Assembly (NCBI GenBank): GCA_029203165.1
Contig: CP119308.1
Span: 3,224,001 to 3,288,000 of the forward strand
DNA: 64,000 bases
Direction of reading: 5' to 3'
Origin: Candidatus Microbacterium colombiense
GTDB lineage: Bacteria > Actinomycetota > Actinomycetes > Actinomycetales > Microbacteriaceae
Shown: in pieces, positions 9,376 through 17,625 of the stretch
Layout: every line of letters begins with the position of its first letter
Numbering within the stretch: position 1 is the first letter of the stretch
Made by a program: the position numbers and the translations under genes
The notes under the pieces: model-generated
Database searches by the model: none
What the model was told of the DNA's origin: nothing
What the model saw: only the letters and a program-made list of their open reading frames with translations

Positions 9376-9657
9376 ATGGTTCGGGTTCCAGACACACGAT
9401 TCGCGCTGCGGCGCGTGAGCGAGACGGAGTGGGTCATCCACGACCTGCACTTCGCCGACGGGGATCACCGTCGCGCGGTGTGCTGCATCTCGACGGTCAC
9501 CGACACCGAGGTCGAGGTGCTGTGGATGCGCGACCTGCCTCTGCCGTTGCGCCACGCCTCCGCGTACGACGTGCTCCACGAGGTCGAACGATTCCAGGAG
9601 GCGCGACGCGCCACCCGTCCGATACCGATCCCGCGGCTGCCCCCTCCGGCACACTGA
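9376..9657 (+). CDS. Conserved hypothetical small protein
   Basis: A 93-residue soluble protein of unknown function. The start at 9376 is preferred because GGGAAG lies about 6 nt upstream and the product begins with a compact domain (FALRRVSETEWVIHDLHFAD), whereas longer frames have no credible sequence. The body alternates beta-like stretches, the tail is Pro-rich (PIPIPRLPPPAH), and there is no signal peptide. It looks like a short family common in Microbacteriaceae, but I cannot name it. Confidence 0.65.
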   Translation: MVRVPDTRFALRRVSETEWVIHDLHFADGDHRRAVCCISTVTDTEVEVLWMRDLPLPLRHASAYDVLHEVERFQEARRATRPIPIPRLPPPAH

Positions 9658-9708
9658 GACCGCGCACCAGCGCTCCCGCCTGCTCAGATCCGAGGAGTGA
9701 GACCGCGG

Positions 9709-10317
9709 TCACACCGGGCGGTTGTAGGGAACCGTCAGGACCGCATCGGCGTAGCCGGGTGCGGAGAATCGGATCGTGTAGATGCCGTCGTAGTGGGTGA
9801 CGGGGCCGACGGCCGTCTCCTCGCCGTACAGGATCGCCCGAGCGGTGTCGCCGTCGTACCTCGAGACCACGGGCACCTGGGTGGTTCCTGTCGCGAGGGA
9901 GGTCTGCAGCACCACGGTCGAGTAGAGCCCGTCATCTGGAGCACCGAGCACGAAGGTCCATCCGAGGATGCCCTCATTGGCGCCGCCGTAGACCCAGATC
10001 CCCTGCGACGCGGCGTTGGCGCCGGTGCCCTGCCAGGTGAAGGTCACCGTGACGGCGGTCGGCGCAGTGGTCGCGGACGAGAGGACGAGCTGGCCGCTCA
10101 GGGTGAGCTCGGAGCTGCCGCTTCCTCCGGCGTCGGGGAAGCTCAGCACCACGCCGCTCGCGTCGATCGCGGCTGCGCTGGCGGCGTGCATCGGCGTCGC
10201 CACCGCGACCGCGAGAACGGGGACGGACCAGACGGCCGCGCCGACGACGGCGCGGCGAGACAGGCCCGAACGACCCGTCGAGGAGGAGCGGATGGGGACG
10301 GTGATTTCCTCGGGCAC
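9709..10317 (-). CDS. Tat-exported hypothetical protein
   Basis: A 202-residue exported protein. The GTG at 10317 is chosen because AAGGATC lies about 6 nt upstream. The N-terminus carries a twin-arginine signal (GLSRRAVVGAAVW) and then a hydrophobic stretch ending ATPMHAASA, a plausible signal peptidase site. The mature part is Ser/Thr/Gly-rich, with beta-strand character and no cysteines, possibly an immunoglobulin-like fold. Longer upstream frames are not supported. Divergent from the GntR regulator; both upstream regions carry the same 12-bp motif, so the regulator may control it. Confidence 0.72.
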   Translation of the reverse strand: MPEEITVPIRSSSTGRSGLSRRAVVGAAVWSVPVLAVAVATPMHAASAAAIDASGVVLSFPDAGGSGSSELTLSGQLVLSSATTAPTAVTVTFTWQGTGANAASQGIWVYGGANEGILGWTFVLGAPDDGLYSTVVLQTSLATGTTQVPVVSRYDGDTARAILYGEETAVGPVTHYDGIYTIRFSAPGYADAVLTVPYNRPV

Positions 10318-10797
10318 AGAAGATCCTTCGCGATGGGGATGCGGCGCGACCGAGATCAGAGGCCCCGGTGCAGTCGCCACTGTAGCAGCGCGCGGAGCGC
10401 CCCCAGTTGTAGGGGATCTGGTGGCACGTTCCCCTCCATCGCGCCCATGGCGTCGATCGCATACCGGTATATGGGTCAGGATCACCAAGGATGGATGATG
10501 GCCGCAACCGGAGGCGGCCGACGACGCGAGCATGCATGCTCCGCTGCCGCTCTCCGGCCCCGCGCTTCACGGTGTCGGGACCGGCCGGTGGGGACCGGGC
10601 ATTCGGCAGCTCCGTGACTTCGCGCCGTCTCTGGCCGGTGGGCGCCCTGCGCGCTCACCGGCCGCAGAAACACAGACGCGCACCCCGAGAATTCGTGCTC
10701 CGCACAGGTTGGCACCGAGTACGAGTTCGTGATGTAGTTGCCCTCCCGGGCGATTCATGGGGTGCCCGGGATTTGAAGCACAACTGGGGGCAGTTCC
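10318..10797. other. 480-nt divergent intergenic region
   Basis: No gene is supported here. It holds two copies of ACAACTGGGGGC in inverted orientation: 10399-10410 on the minus strand, facing the Tat-exported protein gene, and 10780-10791 on the plus strand, just before the GntR gene. A weak plus-strand promoter is possible (TTGGCA near 10708, TGTAGT about 18 nt on). The rest is GC-rich sequence without recognisable structure. Confidence 0.45.
10782..10795. promoter_or_regulatory. Candidate GntR operator
   Basis: A perfect inverted repeat, AACTG-GGGG-CAGTT, lies 2 nt before the GntR start codon. A 12-bp part of it recurs at 10399-10410 in front of the divergent gene. Position suggests autorepression that blocks translation initiation or early transcription; no binding evidence is available. 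Confidence 0.45.
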
Positions 10798-11430
10798 ATG
10801 ATCATCACGGAGACGAAGAGTTTCGGAGAGAGCAAGCAGTTGCTCGCCGAGGAGGTCTTCCACCACATCGGTCAGCAGATCATCGACGGCGTGCTGCCGC
10901 CGCAGCATCGGATCCGCGATGTCGACGTCGCCGAGGAGTTCCACGTGTCGCGCACGCCCGTGCGCGAAGCACTGCAACGCCTCGAACGACTCGGCCTGGT
11001 CATGATGTATCCGAGCCGATACACGGAGGTCACCACGGTCACGCCGGAGATCGTCGAGCAGACACGCGAGTTCGCCGGGTACCAGACCGGCGTCTCGGCC
11101 CGCCTGGGGCTCCCCCGGATCTCGCAGCAGCAGCGCGAGCAGCTCGCCGAACTCGTGCAGGATCTGCATGCGGCGCTCGACCGGGATGACGCCACCACGG
11201 GCACCCGCTGGGCTCTGTTCTCGTTCCTGAGCGATCACAGCGGGAACGCCCAGCACACGGCACTGATGAACGACATCGAGGTCGCGGTGTTCCGCAACCT
11301 CCGCGACTGGCGCGTGCCCGTGAAGGACCGTGATCGCATGCACGCCGTCTACGCGGGCCTTCACGACGCGATCCTGCTCGGCGACGGCGACGCCGCGGAA
11401 CGGCTCGCACGCTCGATGTACTACGTGTGA
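10798..11430 (+). CDS. GntR-family transcriptional regulator (FCD type)
   Basis: A 210-residue regulator with an N-terminal winged helix-turn-helix (LLAEEVFHHIGQQIIDGVLP, then VDVAEEFHVSRTPVREALQR, the GntR signature) and an all-helical C-terminal effector domain of FCD type, though its metal-binding His pattern is weak. No good Shine-Dalgarno precedes ATG 10798; the upstream bases form the candidate operator instead. Likely targets are itself and the divergent exported protein. Confidence 0.86.
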   Translation: MIITETKSFGESKQLLAEEVFHHIGQQIIDGVLPPQHRIRDVDVAEEFHVSRTPVREALQRLERLGLVMMYPSRYTEVTTVTPEIVEQTREFAGYQTGVSARLGLPRISQQQREQLAELVQDLHAALDRDDATTGTRWALFSFLSDHSGNAQHTALMNDIEVAVFRNLRDWRVPVKDRDRMHAVYAGLHDAILLGDGDAAERLARSMYYV

Positions 11431-11437
11431 GGAACGC

Positions 11438-12445
11438 TCACCAGGTCGCTCGCCAGCCGGTCACCCAACGGTCCAGGCGCGTGTAGGCGTCTTCGCGCGC
11501 CTCGTGGCGCGAGAGGAACACGTCGTGCAGGGCACCGTCGATCCGCTCGACCGTGACAGAGCTTCCGAGTTTCAGTGAGGCGCGCGCGATGTCATCGACC
11601 ACGAGCACCGAGTCGGCGCGGGTGAGGTCGTCCGACCAGCGTGTCGGAGTCGCCGACCGCGCGGAGAGCAGCACGCTCACGGGCGCATCGATCGAGAGCC
11701 CGGCGGCCACCGTGTTGTGTCCGGACAGCACCGCGCTCAACCACCCGGCGTACACGGCCATGGTCTGCGCCGGACGCCACTCCAGGTTGACGTCCATCGG
11801 ATCGTCCGGATCGGCGACCTCCTGCTGGGCGCGGGTGTAGAAGCCGAGGTCGACCTGCGGGGCGACCTCGAGCGGCCGCAGCCGGGCCGTCAGTTCGACC
11901 ATCGGCGCGAGCGCCGACCGTACCGACGCCACCTGGAACTCCAGCCACGGACTGTTGAGGATGACCGCATCCACGGCGCCCGGGTGCCGCGAGGCCCACA
12001 GGCTCAGCGTCAATCCACCGGTGGAGTGACCGAGGAGCACGAGGCGACGGCCGGAGGACTCGCCCTCAGCCCCGCGCCCCATCGCCTCCAGCGCCGCCGC
12101 GATGTCTTCGTCGTAGGTGCGCAGGTCTGTGATGTATCCGGGAGTCTGCCCCTCGCGCAGGCTGCGACCGTACTTGCGCAGATCGAGCGCGAAGAACCGG
12201 GCGCCCCGCGAGGCCCAGAAGCGCGCCAGCCTCTTCTGGAAGAAGTAATCCGACCAGCCGTGCACGTACAGCACGTCGACTCCGTCGAGCGGACCACGCA
12301 CACCGCGAAGTCGATCCCACCACCCGAGCGCTGTCGGAAGAGCCCTCACGAGCGTCGCGACGACCGGACCCTGATCGTCGTCGTCGAGCGCGAGCGTCAG
12401 CTGCTCGAACCCGTCACCCAGGACGTCGGGAATCCACTCGGCCAT
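11438..12445 (-). CDS. Alpha/beta hydrolase, serine aminopeptidase/monoacylglycerol lipase type (S33-like)
   Basis: A 335-residue hydrolase of the Hydrolase_4 group. Motifs are LYVHGWSDYFFQ (oxyanion side), FFALDLRKYGRS, nucleophile elbow LLGHSTGG and a C-terminal HDVFLSRHEAR with the probable catalytic His. There is no signal peptide, so it is probably cytoplasmic; lipids or lysophospholipids are plausible substrates. A -10 box TAGCCT sits exactly 6 nt before the ATG, predicting a leaderless mRNA. Confidence 0.87.
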   Translation of the reverse strand: MAEWIPDVLGDGFEQLTLALDDDDQGPVVATLVRALPTALGWWDRLRGVRGPLDGVDVLYVHGWSDYFFQKRLARFWASRGARFFALDLRKYGRSLREGQTPGYITDLRTYDEDIAAALEAMGRGAEGESSGRRLVLLGHSTGGLTLSLWASRHPGAVDAVILNSPWLEFQVASVRSALAPMVELTARLRPLEVAPQVDLGFYTRAQQEVADPDDPMDVNLEWRPAQTMAVYAGWLSAVLSGHNTVAAGLSIDAPVSVLLSARSATPTRWSDDLTRADSVLVVDDIARASLKLGSSVTVERIDGALHDVFLSRHEAREDAYTRLDRWVTGWRATW

Positions 12446-12451
12446 GACGCC

Positions 12452-12457
12452 AGGCTA
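12452..12457 (-). promoter_or_regulatory. Leaderless -10 box for the hydrolase gene
   Basis: TAGCCT on the minus strand, followed by 6 nt and the ATG at 12445. No Shine-Dalgarno sequence fits in between. Confidence 0.5.
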
Positions 12458-12489
12458 GCCGAGGCGCTCCGCCGATGCTCCGGAGGGGT

Positions 12490-13882
12490 TCACTCGCCTC
12501 GTGAGACGCGCACCATCTCTTCGCGCGGGACGACCTTCACGCGTGCACGCTCGTCGGGAGCACCGAGGGCGACCTCGTGCTCGTCGAGGCGGTGCCACCC
12601 GTCGAGGTCGGTCCACTTGACGCCGCGCTCCTGCAGCAGCGCGGGGATGGCCTCTTCCGACGGGTCTTCCGGCCGCCACCACGAACCCTGGTCGTTGATG
12701 ACGTGACGCACGGTCTCCATGGCGTCGGACTTCGTGTGACCGATGAGTCCCACCGGACCGCGCTTGATCCACCCGGTCGCGTAGATGCCGGGCACCTGCT
12801 GGTTGGAGTCCTTTGCGAGCACCTGACCCTCGCGGTTCGGGATCACGCCGTGCTTCTTGTCGAACGGCACGTCGGGCAGCGGCGAGCCGAAGTATCCGAT
12901 CGCGCGGTACATCGCCTGGATCGGCACCTCGCGCATCTCGCCGGTGCCGATCGCCCCACCCTGTCCGTCGGGCTGGGTGCGCTCGTACACGAGGGCCGCG
13001 ACGCGCCCGCTCTCGTCCTTGCGGACCTCGACCGGGCGTGCCCAGAAGTGCAGGTGCAGTCGGCGCGAGGCCGTGCCGCCCTCGTTGTCGCATCGCCTCG
13101 GGCGTCGTTGACGGACGGCGCTTGCGCCACGACTGCAGCACGCGGTCGATGACCATGACCTGCTTGTTGCTGGCGACCGCATCCTTCGAGGCCTCGTCGT
13201 AGTCGAAGTCCTCGTCGTAGACGACCATGTCGACGTCGCGCAGCTCGCCGAGCTCGCGCAGCTCGAGCGGGGTGAACTTCACCTGCGCGGGTCCGCGGCG
13301 GCCGAACACGTGGACGTCGGTGACCTCGCTGGCCTTGAGCCCCTCGTAGACGTTGGCCGGGACCTCGGTGACGAGCAGGTCCTCCGCGTGCTTCGCGAGC
13401 ATGCGGGCGACGTCGAGCGCGACGTTGCCGTTGCCCAGCACGGCGACGGACTCGGCATCCAGCGGCCACTCGCGCGGCACGTCGGGGTGTCCGTCGAACC
13501 AGCTGACGTAGTCGGCCGCGCCGTACGAGCCCACGGCGTCGATGCCGGGGATGTCGAGCGAGGTGTCGTGGATCGCACCGGTGGCGAAGATGACCGCGTT
13601 GTAGTGGCGCTTGAGGTCTTCGAGGGTGATGTCCTCACCGAAGCGCACGTTGCCGAAGAGGCGGATGTCACCCCGGTCGAGCACGTCGCGCAGGGCGGTG
13701 ATGATGCCCTTGATGCGGGGGTGATCGGGGGCGACGCCATAGCGGACCAGGCCGTAGGGGGCCGGCAGCTGTTCGAAGAGGTCGATGGACACGTCGAACT
13801 TGCGCTCGGCCTTCAGGAGGATGTCGGCGGCGTAGATGCCGGCGGGTCCTGCACCGACGATGGCCAGTCTGAGCTTGGTCAT
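12490..13882 (-). pseudogene. fprA: FprA-type ferredoxin-NADP reductase, interrupted by a frameshift
   Basis: Two halves of one adrenodoxin reductase-like protein lie in different frames. The N-terminal part from ATG 13882 has the FAD motif VGAGPAGIYAADIL, APYGLVRYGVAPDHP and NADP motif LGNGNVALDVARML. The C-terminal part has GGTASRRLHLHFW, AIGYFGSPLPDVPF and ATGWIKRGPVGLIGHTKSD. The shift lies at about 13087-13128; total length is 3n+1, so one extra base would explain it. Repaired length is about 463 residues, normal for FprA. A mutation or a sequencing error are both possible. The enzyme reduces ferredoxins with NADPH. AAAGGA precedes the start. Confidence 0.82.
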
Positions 13883-13945
13883 AGGGGGTCCTTTCGTGGG
13901 CCGTCACGCCCGGGGCGACGCGGCGGACCGGCCGCCGCGACGCCG

Positions 13946-15007
13946 TCAGCTGGAGCGTTCGACGAGGGTCTTGGCGAAACGGGTGAGCGCGTCGCGCACG
14001 GTGCCGCGCGGGAGCGGGTCGAGCGCATCGATCGCGTCCTGAGTCCAGGAGTGGGCGAGCGCGAGCGTCTTCTGTGTTCCGACGTGATCGCGCAACTCGG
14101 TGAGCGGCTCATCGAGGATCGCGGGGTCGGCGCCCTCGGCGATGCGCGCGACGCCGTCGTCGATGCGTGCCGCGAGCGCGACGGAGGCGTCGTCCTTCTC
14201 GGCCTTGAGCAGCAGGTACGGCATGGTCGGCACACCCGCGCGCAGATCGGTGCCTGGCACCTTGCCGGTGTCCTCCGGCTTCGCCGACAGGTCGATCACG
14301 TCGTCGAGCAGCTGGAACGCGACGCCGATCTTCTCGCCGTAGACGCGCAGCGGCTCCTCGTACTCCGAGGGAGCGTTCGAGAAGATGACCCCGCCCTGCG
14401 TGGCCGCGGCGATCAGGGAACCGGTCTTGTCGGCCAGCACCTGGATGTAGAACTCGATCGGATCGTCGTCGGGCTGCGCACCGAGGGTCTCGTGCATCTG
14501 GCCCAGCACGAGCCGCTCGAACGTGTCGGCCTGCAGACGAATGGCCCGCTCGCCGAGTCGGGACATCAGCTGGCTCGCGCGGGAGAACAGGATGTCGCCC
14601 GTGAGGATGGCGATGTTGTTGCCCCACACCGCGTGAGCGGCGGGAACACCGCGTCGCCGGTCGGCGCCGTCCATGACGTCGTCGTGGTAGAGCGAACCGA
14701 GGTGGGTGATCTCGAGCGCCTTGGCGACGTCGATCACGGCCTCGGTGTTGCCGTCACCGAGCTGGGCGGCGAGCAGCGTGAGCACGGGACGGATGCGCTT
14801 GCCACCGGCCTCGTACAGGTAACGGCTGGCCGCGTCCGCCAGCGGATCGGCCACCCGTACGTCGTCCGCCAGACCCGTCTCGACGAGCTCGAGGCCGTCT
14901 TCGATGGACTGGGCGATGCGTCGTGCGGCAGGACCGATGAAGACACGGTCACTGAAACCGAGACGGCTCGCCAGTCGCGAACCCGGGGCAACGCGGCTCG
15001 AAGTCAC
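13946..15007 (-). CDS. Polyprenyl diphosphate synthase (menaquinone side chain)
   Basis: A 353-residue trans-prenyltransferase. The first Asp-rich motif is in LYHDDVMDGADRRRG and the second in LLDDVIDLSAKPEDTGK; other marks are GGKRIRPVLTLLAA and the lysine region after NNIAILTGDILFSRA. It should elongate farnesyl or geranylgeranyl diphosphate to a long chain for MenA, consistent with adjacent menG. The GTG start at 15007 lies 6 nt after TAGGCT, predicting a leaderless mRNA. Chain length cannot be read reliably. Confidence 0.92.
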   Translation of the reverse strand: MTSSRVAPGSRLASRLGFSDRVFIGPAARRIAQSIEDGLELVETGLADDVRVADPLADAASRYLYEAGGKRIRPVLTLLAAQLGDGNTEAVIDVAKALEITHLGSLYHDDVMDGADRRRGVPAAHAVWGNNIAILTGDILFSRASQLMSRLGERAIRLQADTFERLVLGQMHETLGAQPDDDPIEFYIQVLADKTGSLIAAATQGGVIFSNAPSEYEEPLRVYGEKIGVAFQLLDDVIDLSAKPEDTGKVPGTDLRAGVPTMPYLLLKAEKDDASVALAARIDDGVARIAEGADPAILDEPLTELRDHVGTQKTLALAHSWTQDAIDALDPLPRGTVRDALTRFAKTLVERSS

Positions 15008-15013
15008 GGTCTC

Positions 15014-15019
15014 AGCCTA
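15014..15019 (-). promoter_or_regulatory. Leaderless -10 box for polyprenyl synthase
   Basis: TAGGCT on the minus strand, 6 nt before the GTG start at 15007. This implies a promoter separate from any read-through from menG. Confidence 0.5.
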
Positions 15020-15050
15020 CCGTCGCCCGAGACGCCGATCTGCGCGGATC

Positions 15051-15770
15051 TCACGCGGGCTTGTGCGCCCGGTGCAGAGCGACGATGCCGAATGTGAGAT
15101 TGCGGTACGCGACGTCCGTCCAGCCGGCCTCGCGGATCCACGCCGAGAGCTTCTTCTGGTCGGGCCATTCGCGGATCGACTCGTTGAGGTAGTCGTATGC
15201 CTCGCCGTTGGTTCCGGCCACGCGGGCGACCCTCGGCAGCACCTGGTCGTTGTAGAAGCGGTAGGCGCCGCGGAACAGCTTCGCGGGCGGGGTCGAGAAC
15301 TCGTTGATCACCAGGCGACCGCCGGGCTTGGTCACGCGGAACAGCTCGCGCAGCGCCTTCTTCGGGTCACTGACGTTGCGCAGCGCGTAGGACATCGTCA
15401 CCGCGTCGAAGGCGTCGTCGTCGAACGGGAGCTGGGTGGCATCCGCCTCGACGAACGACAGATTGCGCATGCTGCCGTGCCGACGCTGCCCCTCGGCGAG
15501 CATGCCCGGCGAGAAGTCGGCCGCGACGACCTCGGCGCCGCTCCGGGCGAGGGAGGCGGACGACGATGCGGTGCCCGCTCCGAGGTCGAGGATGCGTTCC
15601 CCCGGCTTCGGCGCCACGGCGCGCGTGGTGGCCGCGCGCCAGAGGGCGTCGTTGCCGAACGTCATCGCGGTGTTGGTGCGGTCGTACCCGGCCGCGACCT
15701 GGTCGAACATGCCGCTGACGCGGGCGGGGTCCTTGCCGAGATCGGCTCGATTGGGCTCGTTCGGGGTCAC
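15051..15770 (-). CDS. menG: Demethylmenaquinone methyltransferase
   Basis: A 239-residue MenG/UbiE-type SAM methyltransferase that performs the last step of menaquinone synthesis. Motifs: NRADLGKDPARVSGMFDQVA, YDRTN, the SAM loop LDLGAGTASSSASLA, DAFDAVTMSYALRNV and PGGRLVINEFSTP. The SAM loop has Ala where Gly is usual (GTA instead of GTG), a mild oddity. GTG 15770 is preferred because TACACT lies 7 nt upstream; GTG 15791, which overlaps the DUF402 stop as GTGA, is the alternative. It lies between the DUF402 and polyprenyl synthase genes. Confidence 0.91.
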   Translation of the reverse strand: MTPNEPNRADLGKDPARVSGMFDQVAAGYDRTNTAMTFGNDALWRAATTRAVAPKPGERILDLGAGTASSSASLARSGAEVVAADFSPGMLAEGQRRHGSMRNLSFVEADATQLPFDDDAFDAVTMSYALRNVSDPKKALRELFRVTKPGGRLVINEFSTPPAKLFRGAYRFYNDQVLPRVARVAGTNGEAYDYLNESIREWPDQKKLSAWIREAGWTDVAYRNLTFGIVALHRAHKPA

Positions 15771-15787
15771 CTGACCCAGTGTAGATG

Positions 15788-16345
15788 TCACGACCTGGGG
15801 GCGAGCCGCAGGGCTTCGAGTCGATCGAGCCAGACGTCGGGCGTGGCATCGTCGAAGGGCGCGACCTGCCGGCGGACGCGGTCCTCCAGATCGAGCGTGA
15901 GGGCTTCGAGCGCGATCATGATGTCGGCAGGATAGCCGTAGTGCACGCTGTGCTCTGCCCACTCGTCGCGGTCGTCGACCCAGGTGCCGCGTTCGCCCTC
16001 GACCCGCACGACGTCGAGGTCCATGTCGATCCCGGTTGCCAGCACCGGATCCTCCGACCAACGCACCTCCCAGCCGAGATCGATGTAGATGCGCATGCCC
16101 TTGGGGTGGTCCCGGTTCACGGTGAGCGCGTAGTCGGTGCGACGCGGGATGAGCGTCACGTTCGATCCCGCGGCGATGAACGCGGCCCCCGGGCGTTCGC
16201 TGCGCCACCCCACCGGCTGTCCGATCCAGTCACCCCACTCGTCGGCGCCGAGATACACGCACTCGTGACGCCAGTGCGGGGAGTCATCCCACTTCCGCCA
16301 CTGGAAGACCATCTCTGTGCCGGGTGCGGGACGTGCATCGCTCAT
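15788..16345 (-). CDS. DUF402-domain protein
   Basis: A 185-residue protein with a DUF402 core: YALTVNRDHPKGMRIYIDL, DMDLDVVRVEGERGTW and DDRDEWAEHSVHYGYP. Known members of this superfamily (FomD-like) are metal-dependent phosphate or nucleotide-ester hydrolases; the function here is unproven. It overlaps the alternative start of menG and is divergent from menF across only 22 nt. Its ATG lies 6 nt after TAGGGT, giving a leaderless prediction. Confidence 0.85.
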   Translation of the reverse strand: MSDARPAPGTEMVFQWRKWDDSPHWRHECVYLGADEWGDWIGQPVGWRSERPGAAFIAAGSNVTLIPRRTDYALTVNRDHPKGMRIYIDLGWEVRWSEDPVLATGIDMDLDVVRVEGERGTWVDDRDEWAEHSVHYGYPADIMIALEALTLDLEDRVRRQVAPFDDATPDVWLDRLEALRLAPRS

Positions 16346-16351
16346 CTGCTC

Positions 16352-16361
16352 ACCCTAGGCT
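16352..16361. promoter_or_regulatory. Symmetric bidirectional -10 element, DUF402/menF
   Basis: ACCCTAGGCT reads as TAGGCT on the plus strand (16356-16361, 6 nt before the menF GTG at 16368) and TAGGGT on the minus strand (16357-16352, 6 nt before the DUF402 ATG at 16345). The two boxes share the central TA. Both genes should be leaderless and fired from one symmetrical element. Confidence 0.6.
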
Positions 16362-16367
16362 GGAGAG

Positions 16368-17621
16368 GTGAGCAGCGCGCTGGTCGTGGAGACCCGAGAG
16401 ATCGATCCGATCGAGGACCTCCTGGCGGCGGCGGACCCTGCCCGCCCCCTCGCCTGGCTGCGACGTGGAGACGGCATCGTCGCAGTGGGCGACCCGGTGC
16501 GCGAGTTGCGCGTGCGGGCGGGCGCGACCGCCGTGCGCAGCGCCGCCCTCGCCACGGCCTGGCGCCGTGTGGCAGCCGGTGCGCAGATCGACGACCCCGT
16601 GCACCTTCCGGGAACGGGCCTGGTGGCGTTCGGCGCACTGGCGTTCGACGAGAAGTCGGCCGCAGACAGCGTGCTGGTGATCCCGTCGCAGATCATCGGG
16701 CGGCACGGCAACCGGTTCTGGCGCACGACCATCCGCCCGGTGGATGCCCCCGCCTCGGCGGTCGACTCCCCCGAGGACACGCCCTACGGACCACATTGGG
16801 CGGGCACCGTCGGCCCCGGTGCACAGTCCCCGCAGGGCTATCAGGACTCCGTCCGTCACGCGCTCGGCCGCATCTCGCAGGGCGAGCTCAGCAAGGTCGT
16901 GCTCGCCCGAGACCTGACCGGCACGATCCCGGCGGGCTCCGACCTGCGTCGTCTCGTGCGCGCCCTGTCGACCGGTTACCCCGACACCTGGGCCTTCGCG
17001 GTCGACGGACTGATCGGGGCGAGCCCTGAGACCCTGGTCACCGTGCAGAACCGCACCGTGACCGCACGCGTGCTCGCCGGCACGATCGGCCGCGGAGCCG
17101 ATGCCGACGCCGACACCGCCGCGTCGGCCGCACTGGCGTCGAGCACGAAGGATCTCGACGAGCATCAGTACGCGGTGCAGAGCGTCGTGGCCTCGTTGAA
17201 GCCGCACACGCGTGCTCTCGCCGCGAGCGAGCAGCCGTTCCTTCTGAAGCTGCCCAACCTGTTCCACCTGGCGACCGACATCGAGGGTGAGCTCGCCGAG
17301 GGCGAATCGGCGCTCGACCTGATCGGCGCCCTGCATCCGACCGCCGCCGTGGCCGGCACGCCGACGTCGATCGCGATCGGCGTGATCCGCGAACTCGAAC
17401 CCTTCGACCGCGGGCGCTACGCCGGGCCGGTCGGCTGGGTGGATGCCGCGGGCAACGGCGAGTGGGCGATCGCACTGCGGTGCGCGCAGTTCGAGGAGAG
17501 CACCGACGACATCCGCGTCACCGCGTACGCGGGAGCCGGTATCGTCGCCGGATCCGACCCCGAGTCGGAGCTGCTCGAGACGCGCGTGAAGTTCCGCCCG
17601 CTCGTCGACGCCCTCGCCTGA
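16368..17621 (+). CDS. menF: Isochorismate synthase
   Basis: A 417-residue chorismate-utilising enzyme of the MenF/EntC group; it converts chorismate to isochorismate for menaquinone. Motifs: the lysine region GELSKVVLARDL, FAVDGLIGASPETLV, RVLAGTIGRG, STKDLDEHQYAVQSV, LHPTAAVAGTP and the metal-binding GRYAGPVGWVDAAGNGEWA. MenD, MenG and MenA in this window use or process the product. The GTG at 16368 lies 6 nt after TAGGCT; the intervening GGAGAG is too close to be a normal ribosome site. Convergent with PPK2 (4-nt gap). Confidence 0.93.
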   Translation: MSSALVVETREIDPIEDLLAAADPARPLAWLRRGDGIVAVGDPVRELRVRAGATAVRSAALATAWRRVAAGAQIDDPVHLPGTGLVAFGALAFDEKSAADSVLVIPSQIIGRHGNRFWRTTIRPVDAPASAVDSPEDTPYGPHWAGTVGPGAQSPQGYQDSVRHALGRISQGELSKVVLARDLTGTIPAGSDLRRLVRALSTGYPDTWAFAVDGLIGASPETLVTVQNRTVTARVLAGTIGRGADADADTAASAALASSTKDLDEHQYAVQSVVASLKPHTRALAASEQPFLLKLPNLFHLATDIEGELAEGESALDLIGALHPTAAVAGTPTSIAIGVIRELEPFDRGRYAGPVGWVDAAGNGEWAIALRCAQFEESTDDIRVTAYAGAGIVAGSDPESELLETRVKFRPLVDALA

Positions 17622-17625
17622 CCCG

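Noticed and set aside
13310..15097. 595-codon open frame antisense to the polyprenyl synthase and FprA genes
   Set aside because: Same GC-frame effect; no domain or ribosome site, and the minus-strand genes are certain.
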